In this document: positions 52,510 through 62,932 of the stretch, one piece after another
Layout of the letters: each line of letters begins with the position of its first letter
Numbering within the stretch: the first letter of the stretch is position 1
Source of the DNA: Arion vulgaris
Taxonomy: Eukaryota; Mollusca; Gastropoda; Stylommatophora; Arionidae
Assembly: GCA_020796225.1 (NCBI GenBank)
Contig: CM036754.1
Coordinates: 21,704,867-21,768,866 of the forward strand
Direction of reading: 5' to 3'
DNA length: 64,000 nt
The notes under the pieces: generated by a model
The model's database searches: none
What the model saw: only the letters and a program-made list of their open reading frames with translations
Told to the model about the DNA's origin: nothing
Made by a program: the position numbers and the translations under genes

Positions 52510-52645
52510 TTTTTTGATAAACACCTTTTGGTCGAAACGTTGCTGTGTATTGTTATTGTTTTTGTAAATCTACAGTACTTTGTTTTTACGTGTTTCGCCA
52601 TTGCTTCATAGTTTTACTGCTGTCTTCCTATATATCGATAATAAA
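52510..52645 (+). mobile_element. TTGATAAA/CGAAACG module
   Basis: TTGATAAACACC, TTTTGGTCGAAACGTTGC, TTGTTTTTGTAAATCTACAG, TGTTTCGCCATTGCTTCATA and TATATCGATAATA. This copy and those at 35110-35215 and 33481-33610 define a module of about 130 bp. Confidence 0.65.
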
Positions 52646-53309
52646 AAAACAGAAGGAAGTTAAACATGCTTTCTGTATGACTTCCTGCCAGCTAAAACAT
52701 TGGTCTGGCCCTAGACAAAATATACAAAAATAGAGAAACTATGTTGTTTTTTCATCATTTCGCAGTTCGTGTTATCTACCCACATGACTCGTTTATGCCA
52801 TACATAAATTCAAGTGAATTTATAAATACACAATAAATGTAATCAAGTGTCATTAATATAAAAGTTTTGCTATTCAATATGGATTTCCGACCGTTGAATA
52901 CTTATCAAGTACCACCGTCATCCCCTCACTTATACATTATGGAATTACTGGTAGCAATAGAAAGTCATACATCGTTTAGCATGGATGAGTGAACAAATCT
53001 AAAGGCAACATGCTTTATCAATGCAGTTGCATTAAGCAACAGAATTGGAAAATCTCTCTAGTATCCGCTACAATATTGGCTAAACTAAACCAAGCGCGAC
53101 AAACGTTTCATTTCACTGTTTAGCACAGACATTTCTTGAAAATAATAATAATAGAAAACGGACATAACTGGAAGAAGTTTGAAGTTTCTGAACGCAGACT
53201 GTTTCCTCTACGATCGAGGACCGATATGGCGTTCATTTGATCACCAAGACACAGGACCGGAAACTGAACAATAGTTTGGAAAGTGAAGATTATCTTATCC
53301 AGTTAGGTC
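52646..53309. other. AT-rich spacer, nothing recognised
   Basis: No gene or repeat family identified. Confidence 0.4.
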
Positions 53310-53640
53310 ATCAAGTGCACTTACATCATCATCATCATGTGCCGTGTTGGTTGGCGTAGACGATCATAGATCTCCACAAATCTCTGTCTCTTGTGTTTGC
53401 TTTCAACTCAGATGTTGACGCTCTTCCGTGCCATGAAGTCAGGCTATTCCAAATTTTCTCTCTGTCTTGCCTACCCTCGATTTTATCGGTTGTCACAATG
53501 TGTTCTAAGCCTCTCTTCCTCATCACATGTTCAAAAATGATGACTGTCTCTTTCTTATATTGATGATAAGCTTTCTCTGTGTCTTGATCTCATTCAACAT
53601 CTCAGTATTAGATATTTTAGTAGTCCATGGGATTCTCATC
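53310..53640 (-). mobile_element. LINE tail (minus)
   Basis: (ATC)n at 53323-53337, then on the minus strand R-K-R-G-L-E-H-I-V-T-T-D-K-I-E-G-R, W-N-S-L-T-S-W-H-G-R-A-S-T and D-R-D-L-W-R-S-M-I-V-Y-A-N. The same end occurs at 33950-34260. Confidence 0.75.
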
Positions 53641-53689
53641 ACAACGTACATAAACAAAAGCATTTAAAGCAAACATTGGCTTCCTATTA

Positions 53690-53990
53690 TTACTCTTCGC
53701 TCCACAGTTGTTCACCACTTTTCTCGTTCTGTGGCTATTTTCTTTATGGTTTTCCAGGATAGTACAGCCTTCTTCAGTTCCCCATGAAGACTACATGTCT
53801 GCTTAGGACGTTCTCTTTTACGTTTTCGTTGCGTGTTCCACTCAAGTGCTTGTCTAGTGACAATCGACTGTGTCTACCGCCGGTATACTCGACCCATCGC
53901 CATTTTCTTCTCTTAAACACTGACTGGCGCAAGGATAAAAGTTCAGCTTTTCTGATCGACATTCTCCCACATTGTACAGGTTCAAAGTGA
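53690..53990 (-). mobile_element. LINE tail of another family (minus)
   Basis: R-R-K-W-R-W-V-E-Y-T-G-G-R-H-S-R (from about 53905), then after a frameshift L-H-G-E-L-K-K-A-V-L-S-W-K-T-I-K-K-I-A and a T-E-R-E-K-W-W-T end. The W.W-G-H and ER..W pattern supports a LINE C terminus. Confidence 0.6.
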
Positions 53991-54239
53991 TTTCATCCAA
54001 TGCAGCAACGATCTCCATATGATTAGAGTACATGTGCTATATGTAATACTATATACACACATTTAGACAATTCATGCTTTTCTCATGGCCAGTTTTGTAT
54101 GACTTGTTTCAGAGAACAATGTATTCATACCAACTCCTCTGGGAAAGACTAACGATATTATCTACAAAGAAGAATTGGTATATGGCTAATGGCATATCAA
54201 TAACAGCAGTAGGCAAAGGAGGCTTGCCAGGATACATAG

Positions 54240-54800
54240 TTAGTTAGTTTAATGTGTTCCTTTCGTGCCAAAGGCGGCACATAGGGCAGAGGTTTTAGAT
54301 CTCCATGTGATACGGTTCTTTGCTAGCAGTTGGAGATCTTGTATGGTTTTACATCCCAATAGTTTACTTTCTTGTTGGATGGTTCTTCGAAGAGTGGTCT
54401 TTGGTCTTCCACGTTTTCTTTTCCCAACTGGTGACCACATAAGGACTTGTTGATTTAGTCTCTTTTCGCCTGATCTAAGAACATGGCCTAAATATTTCCA
54501 CCTTCGTTTCCTTATAATATTTGATACGGGTTGTTGGTGTGTTCTATCTCTCACTGTGTTGTTAGAAACGAAATCACTCCATTTGACTTTTAATAATTTT
54601 CTGAGACATTTATTCTCAAAGCTGTCCAGTTTCTTATCAATTTTCTTTGTTGATTTCCAACTTTCACAACCGTAGGTCAGTACAGGAATCACACATGACC
54701 TAAATAATTTAACTTTTGTGCATATACTAAGGTCTTGAGATTGCCAGATATTCGTTAATTTAGTGAAGGCACTAGCTGCTATAGCAATACGAGAGTTTAC
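54240..54800 (-). mobile_element. LINE ORF2 C-terminal part (minus, family W)
   Basis: A 185-codon minus frame: I-A-A-S-A-F-T-K-L-T-N-I-W-Q-S, C-T-K-V-K-L-F-R-S-C-V-I-P-V-L-T-Y-G-C-E, R-K-R-R-W-K-Y-L-G-H-V-L-R-S, K-R-K-R-G-R-P-K-T-T-L-R-R-T-I and N-R-I-T-W-R-S. It is fuller than the copy at 27460-27945. No catalytic palm is present, so it is a 5'-truncated fragment. Confidence 0.88.
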
Positions 54801-55165
54801 ATACATCTCCTAATACATTACAATTATCAACAACGGCAGTAGTTTAGAGGCCCTACAGAGACACATCCAACTCGCATACACAAACGACACATGATCACCT
54901 CCAAGCATTCTTTTTTTAGATGACGCAAAGAACTATGCAATATAAATTTCTATGCAAAGAATTGGTCCAACTGTTAGTATTATATAAACAGAGCAACACT
55001 GAATACCTTTATTAACACATGAAATTAGTAATCAATGTAAATACATAAGAGTTTAGTCTGATGACTAAACCACTGGTGATAGGAAGACATACTAGTGTAC
55101 TGTAGATATATACATATATGTAAGACATCACCATACATATGCAAACATGTCACCATGAACACAAA
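54801..55165. other. Spacer, nothing recognised
   Basis: No gene identified. Confidence 0.4.
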
Positions 55166-55169
55166 AAAG

Positions 55170-55405
55170 CATTGTTCAACACAATCTTTCTCCCAACAAT
55201 AGGCTATGAGTGCTGGACGCTGACATCAAACGATAGAAGAAAACTAGTCACGACAGAGATGAATTGTCTACGCAGAATGATGGGAGTATCAAGAAGGGTT
55301 TAGAAATGAAGACATCAGGAAAATAGTGGGTACAGCATCAGTACTGAACTTCCACCAAGAAACAACACATTAAATGGTTCGGCCACAAACGCAGATTACT
55401 AACAG
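55170..55405 (+). mobile_element. LINE family Y fragment
   Basis: T-I-G-Y-E-C-W-T-L-T-S-N-D-R-R-K-L-V-T-T, M-N-C-L-R-R-M-M-G-V-S-R-R, a K-I-V-G-T-A-S-V-L-N-F-H segment and T-L-N-G-S-A-T-N in shifting frames. It preserves the unexpanded site from which the 24-bp array at 28681 probably arose. Confidence 0.75.
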
Positions 55406-55437
55406 ACAATTGCACCTCACAGAGCAATATTTCTTAT

Positions 55438-55712
55438 TGTTTGTTATGTTGGGATTAAAGCCTCTTTACGCCGGGGCCCGCTTCTTTCAACCTGAGAACC
55501 TTTTATTGGTTATATCAAAATGTGTAGGCCAACAAACATGAAAAATAAGAATCAACTTCACTTGGAGAATTTGTTTGTTTGTTTAGTAGGGGATTAAAGC
55601 CTCTTTAAGCCGAGGCACGCCCTTTCAACCTAAGGCGAACCTTTATTGGTTATATCAGAGCGTGTAGGCCAACAAACATGAAAATAAGAATTAACTCCTT
55701 TCGGAGAATCCA
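55438..55712 (+). repeat. Direct duplication of an interspersed repeat
   Basis: GGGATTAAAGCCTCTTTACG (55448) and GGGATTAAAGCCTCTTTAAG (55590) begin two copies of about 130 bp, each including TTATTGGTTATATCA and GTGTAGGCCAACAAACATGA. The family also occurs at 36295 and 42147-42339. Confidence 0.8.
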
Positions 55713-56430
55713 GTAGAATGAGGTTTTAACTTGGAGAATACTTAGATACAGTCTATATAAAGCAAACGGCGGACCTCAGAGATAACATAGGCAGCGACAA
55801 GCACATTTTATGAAGTGCATACACAAGCCCCGTTCTAGAAAACTCTTCTCATTCTAACGCCGGGCGGCAAAAAAGAGAAAAGAAACCAAATAACACATTA
55901 CTGTATCCTTCATTCATGCACAACACTTTGTGTTCATCGATATACTCAAGGAAGATATGGTTTTCCATACAGTACAATTGCTCACATTACTGATGTCAAA
56001 CACTGGCAATGTTTTCTTTCATTATTTAACAACTAGAACAACTAAACGCTTTACAGTTCTAAGTATTCAAATAAATCTCCTTGCCCCGCCTGTGACATTC
56101 AAAACCCCGGGAACAACATATTTTTCTGGCGCGGAATTAATGCGAAATTAATGCTTGAACTGGTACGAAATCGTACAGAAAACTTGTACAATTTGCTCTT
56201 GTCTCCTTTCATGTTTACCACACTTCACAATATGTTAAAGTTAAGTCGCAATTTATACATCAATGAAACCATCAAATATGCTATGTTTTATAAAGTATTT
56301 AATCAAGGAGTTTGTGACTCATGAATATGTGTTCTCCGGCCTGGACAAGACAAGGTGTCAAATGTCCTTAACACAAAGTGTACTCTTTAAGAAAAGTAAT
56401 CAACATCAACGCATTTTGTTTACTGTACCC
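55713..56430. other. Spacer, mostly unrecognised
   Basis: AGCCCCGTTCTAGAAAACTC and CTAACGCCGGGCGGCAAAAA at 55830-55870 relate to 38340-38395. No gene is seen. Confidence 0.4.
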
Positions 56431-56431
56431 T

Positions 56432-56482
56432 CTGTGTGTATGTATGTATGTATGTATGTATGTATGTATGTATGTATGTATG
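56432..56482 (+). repeat. (TATG)n microsatellite
   Basis: About 12 copies of TATG. The Y-V-C-M runs in frames over it are artefacts. Confidence 0.95.
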
Positions 56483-56579
56483 TGAGCGCGAACGCATATG
56501 TTTAGAGTTAAAAGTACAGTCAAGTTGTATAATTCTAGCCACAAATCTGGTCACATATTATTATAGAAGTAATATATTC

Positions 56580-56795
56580 GGCATGGAGCGTATGACCGAA
56601 TGGATTAGAGCGCGGATTCCCATGCGGGAGGCAGGGACTAAATCCTCGGTACGGTGAAGTTTTTTTTCTCTGTTGTGGACATAAGAAAAATCATAACCTG
56701 AACAGTTTCGTGACGACTGTACTAGCCATGCGGGCTTTAAATTCCACAGTCTCCTGTCCTACACCGCCTAAAAAGCGGTATTACAGGCAGTAACT
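56580..56795 (+). mobile_element. SINE E copy
   Basis: tRNA-like head ACCGAATGGATTAGAGCGCG and GGGACTAAATCCTCGG, then TAACCTGAACAGTTTCGTGA, TTTAAATTCCACAGTCTCCT and GTCCTACACCGCCTAAAAAG. Family partner of 16405-16615. Confidence 0.82.
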
Positions 56796-56824
56796 AGTTT
56801 TAAAAAAATATTCGATCTACAATA

Positions 56825-57030
56825 AGTCTAAAATGGTTTGGACACCTGACATGAATACCCTGGTATCGCCTATTACAGAGAGTCACACAGAAAAATTATA
56901 ATGAGTACGAAGCAAGAGGAAGACCACGCAAAAGATGGAGCGACGGCATCAAGAACAGGCTTGCGAAAATGAATATCAGCTTACAAAGTGCCTTAAAACA
57001 AGCACACATAAGATCACTACGTTTCTTTTA
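56825..57030 (+). mobile_element. LINE family Y tail
   Basis: TGGTTTGGACACCTGACATG, CCTGGTATCGCCTATTACAG, AGGAAGACCACGCAAAAGAT, GGAGCGACGGCATCAAGAAC and AAGCACACATAAGATCACTA, in family Y order. It ends at the usual RSLR position (about 57022). Confidence 0.85.
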
Positions 57031-57997
57031 GAAGTTAACATTTTATTCACTAATAGATTAGAAGTTCTGAACAATAGCAATTTTTTGAATGGTTCGCTGG
57101 TTGTGTTTCTAAGGACGCTCGTATTGCTATGCTAGGTGATGGGTGTCGTAAGAAATGAGGGTAAGTGGTTCGAATCCTGTGTTTGTTTATTTGTTTTTTT
57201 CGGAAGCTCTTAATACCGTACACTGTTTATTTGTTGAACAATAGTAAATAAACTTGTTTGTGCAAATCGTTTAGAACAAAACAAAAACTCTCTCGTTGAA
57301 TAATCTAAACGAGTGCGGCATTATTTGCGCACACTTGTCAAGAGTTATTGCCGGAACTGAGTTACTCGTCTGACGTTACTGCCTTTCCCTCGCATAATAT
57401 AAAATTAAAATAGAAATGTGTGTTGGATTTTCGCCGCCGGTAAGACTGGCCAAGTGCTGTTTCTGTAAACCATCTGGTTAGTTTCTCGCTTATATCAACA
57501 GTAAACATCCGTTATTTGAACAATATTACTGTAGCAATATTAGATTTCACATGTTATGAAAAACTGCAACATAATTTATCTTTTTTAAATTAATAAAGTA
57601 CTCTCATAACATACTGTTAAAAACATGTTTCGGAAGTGTTACCTGGGCGTGCAGCGCACGGCAAGCAAACACGGAGTAATAGTATCTGATTATATTTACA
57701 TATATATAGCGTTTGTACAATCTTCACATTTTTACAAGCACGGTCTACCAAGCAGTTACATATGGGAGGGGGAGGAGAACGTGGTTGTTGATAGTGTTAT
57801 GAGAGAAGATTGTGCAGATTTGTATTTATAACGAACGTACGCACTTCCTTTGATCATAGAATACGTATATGTAAACTTACTTGACATGAACGCACTAATA
57901 AGTGATCTGTAAAACTAATTTTCTGATTAATGGTGCCAGTTAATTTTTAATTAAACATAATAGTTCTCGATTGAAACTGATATCAACGCAGGAAGAA
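57031..57997. other. Spacer with a possible tRNA-like relic
   Basis: GTGGTTCGAATCCTG at 57163-57177 looks like a B box, with no clear partner head. The rest is AT-rich; a 68-codon frame at 57625 has no motif. Confidence 0.4.

Positions 57998-58063
<66 letters not shown>
57998..58063. repeat. (TA)n microsatellite
   Basis: About 32 uninterrupted TA dinucleotides, lying just beyond the 3' end of an inverted LINE family T tail. Confidence 0.97.
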
Positions 58064-58065
<2 letters not shown>

Positions 58066-58066
<1 letters not shown>

Positions 58067-58212
58067 TTTGGAATAAATAAGATAATATGGAATAATGATT
58101 CCTCTCATACCGTTATACGTTACATAGGGCCTGCAAGTAATTTCGCCATACAGCTCTATCCTGGGCAACTCGCTCAATCTCTTCCATGGAACTGAGACCG
58201 ATATTTAATATG
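58066..58212 (-). mobile_element. LINE family T 3' end (minus)
   Basis: TTCCTCTCATACCGTTATAC, ACATAGGGCCTGCAAGTAAT, CTATCCTGGGCAACTCGCTC and TTCCATGGAACTGAGACCG are the complement of 59280-59390. Confidence 0.85.
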
Positions 58213-58264
58213 GAATAGTTGAGCTTTTAATGAATTTCCAATATTTTCTCTCATCATTCTCATA

Positions 58265-58512
58265 AAAAGAGTCCGAAGGCGAAGGGTTGACTTCATTGCA
58301 CCGGGTTTCCTCATATGGCTCCGTTCCTGTTGGCAGAGATGCCATCTGCCGAGAGCATTGCACAAAACACGAACCCCGTAGTTCCGGAAATAATATTAGG
58401 GATCTCATGAAAATATTGCATATGTGTCTCGGTCCGGATTCGAACCCACACCCTTTTGTACGACAGGCAAACGACTTAACCACTTCGCCATTGAGATCCC
58501 TTACATCTTTGT
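58265..58512 (-). mobile_element. SINE F copy (minus)
   Basis: The minus strand begins with a tRNA-like head (AATGGCGAAGTGGTTAAGTC and GTGGGTTCGAATCC), then GAGATCCCTAATATTATTTC, TACGGGGTTCGTGTTTTGTG, TCTCGGCAGATGGCATCTCT and CCGGTGCAATGAAGTCAACC. Other copies lie at 60045-60290 and 27075-27275. Confidence 0.87.
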
Positions 58513-58839
58513 GATATATTCTAGCCAACATTTCTTTGTCTGTTTCTTGCGGTTTTACTTGTATGTAACATAACTTCATTTTCCACTTAAACGGATAATT
58601 TCAACATTGTTTTTTAGGGTGGTTCTCAACAGACAATTATGTCTCTTCACAAGTACAAAATATTTGATTTGCATATAACAATAGAATACACTAAAAGCTA
58701 ACAATTCTACTATAAATTAAAACTGCCATTATTCTAACCGGATCCTTCTAGACGCGTGTTCGCAAACACTGTTTTTTCACCTTGCATTTATGGGTAATAT
58801 TTAGGTAGTAATTTTGATTGCACAGGAAATGTTAAAAAG
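58513..58839. other. AT-rich spacer, nothing recognised
   Basis: No gene or repeat identified. Confidence 0.4.
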
Positions 58840-59420
58840 AAATTATGATACGAATTGGTAAAGCAACATCAGATTTTAAAAGTCTAAATAAAATATGGAA
58901 CTGCAAGTTATATAGTATTAAAACTAAATTACGAATTTTCAATTCAAATGTTGTATCAATCCTAACATATGCCAGCGAGAGTTGGAAAATGACTAAAGAT
59001 ATAGAAAGCAAGTTGAATGCATTTGAAAATAGATGTCTGAGAAAAATAATGAATATAAAATGGAATGAATTCAGGAGAAGTGATGAAATCAGAGATATGT
59101 CTGGTCAACCACTAGTGACAACTATTATAAGAAAGAAAAGATGGAGATATGTTGGGCACACCTTGATGAGAAATGATCAACGAATATCAAAGCAGGCATT
59201 GAAGTGGGATGCAAAGGGTTCAAGAAAGAGAGGTCGACCTAAGGAGACCCTGAAACGAACTTTGCTGAGAGAGGCAGGAAATATCGGTCTCAGTTCCATG
59301 GAGGAGATTGAGCTAGTTGCCCAGGATAGAGCGGTATGGAGAAATTACTAGCAGGCCCTATGTAATGTATAACGGTACGAGAGGAATTATTATTATTATA
59401 ATATATATATATATATACAC
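58840..59420 (+). mobile_element. LINE family T ORF2 C terminus, open
   Basis: A 168-codon frame (58845-59348 plus TAG) without internal stops: K-S-L-N-K-I-W-N-C-K, K-T-K-L-R-I-F-N-S-N-V-V-S-I-L-T-Y-A-S-E (the LLTYG.E.W block), F-E-N-R-C-L-R-K-I-M, K-R-W-R-Y-V-G-H-T-L-M-R, G-S-R-K-R-G-R-P-K-E-T-L-K-R-T and [11 protein letters not shown]. It is the thumb/tail of a non-LTR reverse transcriptase, 5'-truncated. The 3' UTR is TATAACGGTACGAGAGGAAT followed by (ATT)n and (TA)n. This is the least decayed LINE tail in the window. Confidence 0.9.
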
Positions 59421-59454
59421 ACATACATACACACATACATATACAAACAGCACT

Positions 59455-59625
59455 AACAGTCAGATGCAACGGCAACAGACCCAAAAGACGAGCACATAAA
59501 CGATGGATCGACAGAATATCCGAGGCACTAAATTCCACCGTGTATAAAGCGCATAGAGAGGCTCTCTTCAAGTGCCTATTTTTTCTACCTGACGCCAAAA
59601 GGCAAAACAGGGATAGAGCATATAT
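59455..59625 (+). mobile_element. LINE tail of another family
   Basis: [20 protein letters not shown], then A-L-N-S-T-V-Y-K-A-H-R-E-A and CTGACGCCAAAAGGCAAAAC. The [14 protein letters not shown] pattern is a LINE C terminus. Confidence 0.65.
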
Positions 59626-59844
59626 ACATATAAACACCTACAAATTCACGGTAATGGCAATCATTTTCAATTTCTGAGTTTATTTATTAAAATGCTAATT
59701 ATATTTATCATCTGATTGAACGAAACTTCGACCATTCTATTAGCTGCTTGCATGTCAAGGCTGTCATGTGGAACAAAAACATTTTATCGGTGAAGATCAA
59801 ACTAGAAATCGTCAGTTCAATCGATTCTTTTCTAGAGACGTGAG

Positions 59845-60044
59845 AGCTGGATAATAAATGATATAGAAGAATTCATGTGTTTTGAATATAAATGTTATAG
59901 AAGGATGTTGCGTATCTGTGAAACGTATTTGTCAGGATTACAATAACTTCAATGGTAGGTCAGCTGGAAGAACTAATGGCAGTTGTGAAATGTTACATAC
60001 TTGCAAGGTTCGGACATGCAAAAAGATATACAAGGTCTAAAGCC
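59845..60044 (+). mobile_element. LINE family V fragment
   Basis: F-E-Y-K-C-Y-R-R-M-L-R-I-C-E (59880-59925), then diverged L-E-E-L-M-A-V-V and F-G-H-A-K-R. It matches the order of 51290-51440. Confidence 0.65.
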
Positions 60045-60292
60045 GATGGACTGACTTCATTGCATCGGGTTTTTATCCCATATGGTGCAGTCACCCTCTG
60101 CAGAAATGACACGCCACCTGCCGAGAGTATTATACAAAGCACGAGCTCCGTGGCCCCTGTAACAATACTAGGGTCTCTGGAAAAACCCGAATAGAACAGC
60201 GCGGTCCAGATTCTAACCCACGACTCTCGGAACGCAAGGCAATAGCTGAATCACTTAACGACAGAGACATCCGTAAAAAAGATCTCTCACTC
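60045..60292 (-). mobile_element. SINE F copy (minus)
   Basis: ACTTCATTGCATCGGGTTTT, CACCTGCCGAGAGTATTATA, GCACGAGCTCCGTGGCCCCT and the complement of GTGGGTTAGAATCTGG (B box). The head is near 60270-60290. Confidence 0.85.
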
Positions 60293-60423
60293 AAACACAT
60301 TTCTTCAGGGACTGTTCAGAGTGGTAGGAGAGGAGAAAGGCAACGAAATGCATGAGCTGATAACGTTAAGGATTGGTCAGAAAAGGACCTTTCAACACTT
60401 TTACGTCTCGTAGAGAAAAGATG

Positions 60424-60675
60424 TGAGCGTCTGTAGCTCAAGCGGTAGTGAGCTCGATCACAGACCCAAGCGTACCTGATTCAAACACCACGGTGGGCAA
60501 GTTTAGAAACAAATTCGTTTCCGTGGGATTTTTACAAAAAGGTAAAATAGACCTCACCGTTCAGAAAGCAATGGCAAACTACTGAACGTATAAGTGGTGT
60601 CTAGAAAAATCAACGACTCGTATACTGTGGTTAATGGCTACGTCCTTTAGGATGTGCCAATTAAAAAAAAAAAAA
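60424..60675 (+). mobile_element. SINE A copy (plus), perfect TSD
   Basis: This is the clearest SINE A: A box TGTAGCTCAAGCGGTAG, B box GATTCAAACACC, body to GGATGTGCCAATT, and an A14 tail. TSDs AGAGAAAAGATG at 60412-60423 and 60676-60687 are identical over 12 bp. Confidence 0.95.
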
Positions 60676-60689
60676 AGAGAAAAGATGAC

Positions 60690-61730
60690 ACCGCAGGGAG
60701 TTTATTTGTTGACGATTCCATGAGGAGACATCGAAGGGGAAAGTTTTTAAGTCTCCTCTCGTGTCTTAAGTAGGCTGTCCATGTTTCTGAGCAATATAGC
60801 AAAGAGCTAATTACACAGGCTCGATAGATTTGAATATTCGTCTGCAATGTTAATTTTGTGTTATCCCATACTATCTTTGATAGTTTACCGAATGTAGTAG
60901 CCGCAGCATCTATTTGATCGTTGATTTCTTCATCAACAGAAAGGCTGGCAGTGACTATGGACACAAGATAGCAGCAAAATTGTTGAACTGGTGTTAGATG
61001 GTTGCGATTTAAAGTAATATTTGTTGATGTGTTACTTTCTGACATAAAACAACTGTGTTGGTGACACAGTCAGAGAAAATAGGTTGCACACCCTGACCAA
61101 ATTAGTGATTAGGGATTGCAGGTTAGTCTCACTGTCTGTGACTAGGACAGCATGGTTAGCGAAAAAGAGTTCACTGAAAAGGATTTATGTCGTTTTTATC
61201 TTGGCTCTTAAGCGAGCCAGGGTGAAGGGTGAGCCATCAGACCTAGTGTGGATGAAAACATCACCATCAACATTCCCAACGGCATGGTATAAAAGGACTG
61301 TGAAGAATGGGGGCAAAGACTAGCCCTGTTTCGACTCCAGTCTTAGACTCGAGGCTATCAGATGTACTGCCACCCAACTGTATGCTAGCCTTCATGCCTT
61401 CGTGTAAGGAGATGATCAGTTAGAGCAATTTTGGGAGACACCCAATATGTTTCAATATTTTGTCCTAGTCTGTCGTCCGTGTCAATTGTCTTCGGCAGAT
61501 CGACGAAAGCAATGAATTATCGCGTTCTCTGATCTCTGCATTTTTCTTGCAGTTGTCCAATAATGAATACCATGTCAGTTGTTGACTAGTTCTGGCTCAA
61601 ATTTGTAGCTCTGGTAGAACACGCTCTGTAAGTTTCTGTAATCGTTTTAAAAGGACTAGTGCAAATGCCTTGCCTATGACACTTATAAGGTAGATATCTC
61701 TGTAGTCTCACTATCTTTGCATCCTTCATG
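60690..61730 (-). mobile_element. LINE reverse-transcriptase core relic (minus)
   Basis: Read from high to low coordinates on the minus strand: K-A-F-A-L-V-L-L-K-R-L-Q-K-L-T-E (about 61670-61620), V-D...K-I-L-K-H-I-G (about 61460) and L-I-I-S-L-H-E-G-M-K-A-S-I-Q-L-G-G-S (about 61420-61370), V-E-T-G-L-V-F-A-P-I-L (equivalent to KQGCVLAP), then Y-L-V-S-I-V-T-A-S-L-S-V-D-E-E-I-N-D (about 60980) and C-V-I-S-S-L-L-Y-C-S-E-T-W-T-A-Y. These are fingers-palm-thumb motifs of a non-LTR reverse transcriptase, with many stops and frameshifts; I cannot find an intact YADD. It is the only copy here reaching the palm. Confidence 0.85.
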
Positions 61731-61829
61731 TCTTGATATTTATAGATACCTTTTAGTATGCATCCTGCTACCTTATAGCAAAAGTAGCAACAATACAAGC
61801 AATTACTTGTTAAGATATTGATAACTGAC

Positions 61830-62195
61830 TAAAATCATCAATGAAAAGAATATTTTTTGAAAGCTGACATGAGAAAAGGACAAATGCTTCTATTCTGCAA
61901 TAGCTTGATATTAAAGAGAGATTGGTATTAAGCAACATAAGATCAAGGAAAATTAAATATTTCGGACACATTAAACGACACATGAGTGCATAGAGAAGAT
62001 AATTTTGGAGGGAATGATGCTCGGAAGAAGAATGAGAGGAAGACCTAGAAGATGATGAGCGCATCATGCCATTGACGATCTGAGAATGATTGTTGCTGAC
62101 GACGGTCAACTTTCACAGAATAGAGAATTTTTTATGACTGCTATCATGGGAGCCAAGTTCCAGAAGGGACAAGCTACTTGATGATGATGACAGAT
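61830..62195 (+). mobile_element. LINE family V tail with (GAT)n
   Basis: AGCTTGATATTAAAGAGAGA, AAATATTTCGGACACATTAA, GAAGAATGAGAGGAAGACCT and GGGACAAGCTACTTGATGAT match 51380-51665. It has stops and frameshifts. Confidence 0.85.
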
Positions 62196-62579
62196 GAAAT
62201 AATTATGCTTATTCTATTATATACTCAATGCATTCATATCTAAATTGCAGAAAACACATATTTTAGTTGACATCACTCGTTTCGCGTTCTAAATACTGCA
62301 TGAAACAGTCAATCATGAGTTTAAATGCAACTGTTAAGTTTGATCTGAATAAATACAAACGCCAGTAGTAGTAACTAGTATTGTGTAGATAAATTGTTTA
62401 TAACCATTACATTGACTGTATTCAACAATAAACGTCCTCGACGTGTCTCAAAAGTATAAACGAAAATCCATTTTCATTCTATGGACTCCAGCCAAAACAG
62501 GAAATTGGAAATTTCAGTCCGAAATGAGATCCCTTTGTCTAAGTTAGCATGTGATCTAGATAGCCAAAACAAAACTAAA
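62196..62579. other. AT-rich spacer, nothing recognised
   Basis: No gene or repeat identified. Confidence 0.4.
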
Positions 62580-62860
62580 AATATAATAAATGAAATGAGA
62601 GAAATATGGGGAGAATTTATGCGCATACGTCGTCTAGAAGTATACACGCTACTTCAATGAAGCTTGAATAGTTGGGCAAGAACCAGAGGGTAAAAGAAAA
62701 CCTGGAAGATTCAAAATGAACTGGAGGAGAACAGTAGAACAAGAACTGAATGAAAAGAATCACAACTGGAGCACAACGCAGACGACGACAAAGAATAGAG
62801 GAGAATGGTGTCCATTTGTTGATGTGCTATGCGCCAAGGGTATTACATGTTAGATAAGAT

Positions 62861-62901
<41 letters not shown>
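62580..62901 (+). mobile_element. LINE C-terminal tail with (GA)n
   Basis: W-A-R-T-R-G-type start with frameshift, then G-K-R-K-P-G-R-F-K-M-N-W-R-R-T-V-E-Q-E-L, an N-R-E-E-W-C-P-F-V-D-V-L-C-A-K-G end and (GA)n at 62862-62900. GKRKRGRP..TWRRTVE.EL is a familiar LINE tail. Confidence 0.8.
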
Positions 62902-62904
<3 letters not shown>

Positions 62905-62932
62905 AAAGAGTTGGGGAAGCCGTGTGCTAATA

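Noticed and set aside
58287..58514. 75-codon plus-strand frame as a gene
   Set aside because: It lies wholly inside an inverted SINE F.
60424..60500. Functional tRNA gene
   Set aside because: The A and B boxes are followed by a SINE body, A-tail and TSDs, and the acceptor stem does not close. The same applies to the heads of SINEs C, D, E, F and G.
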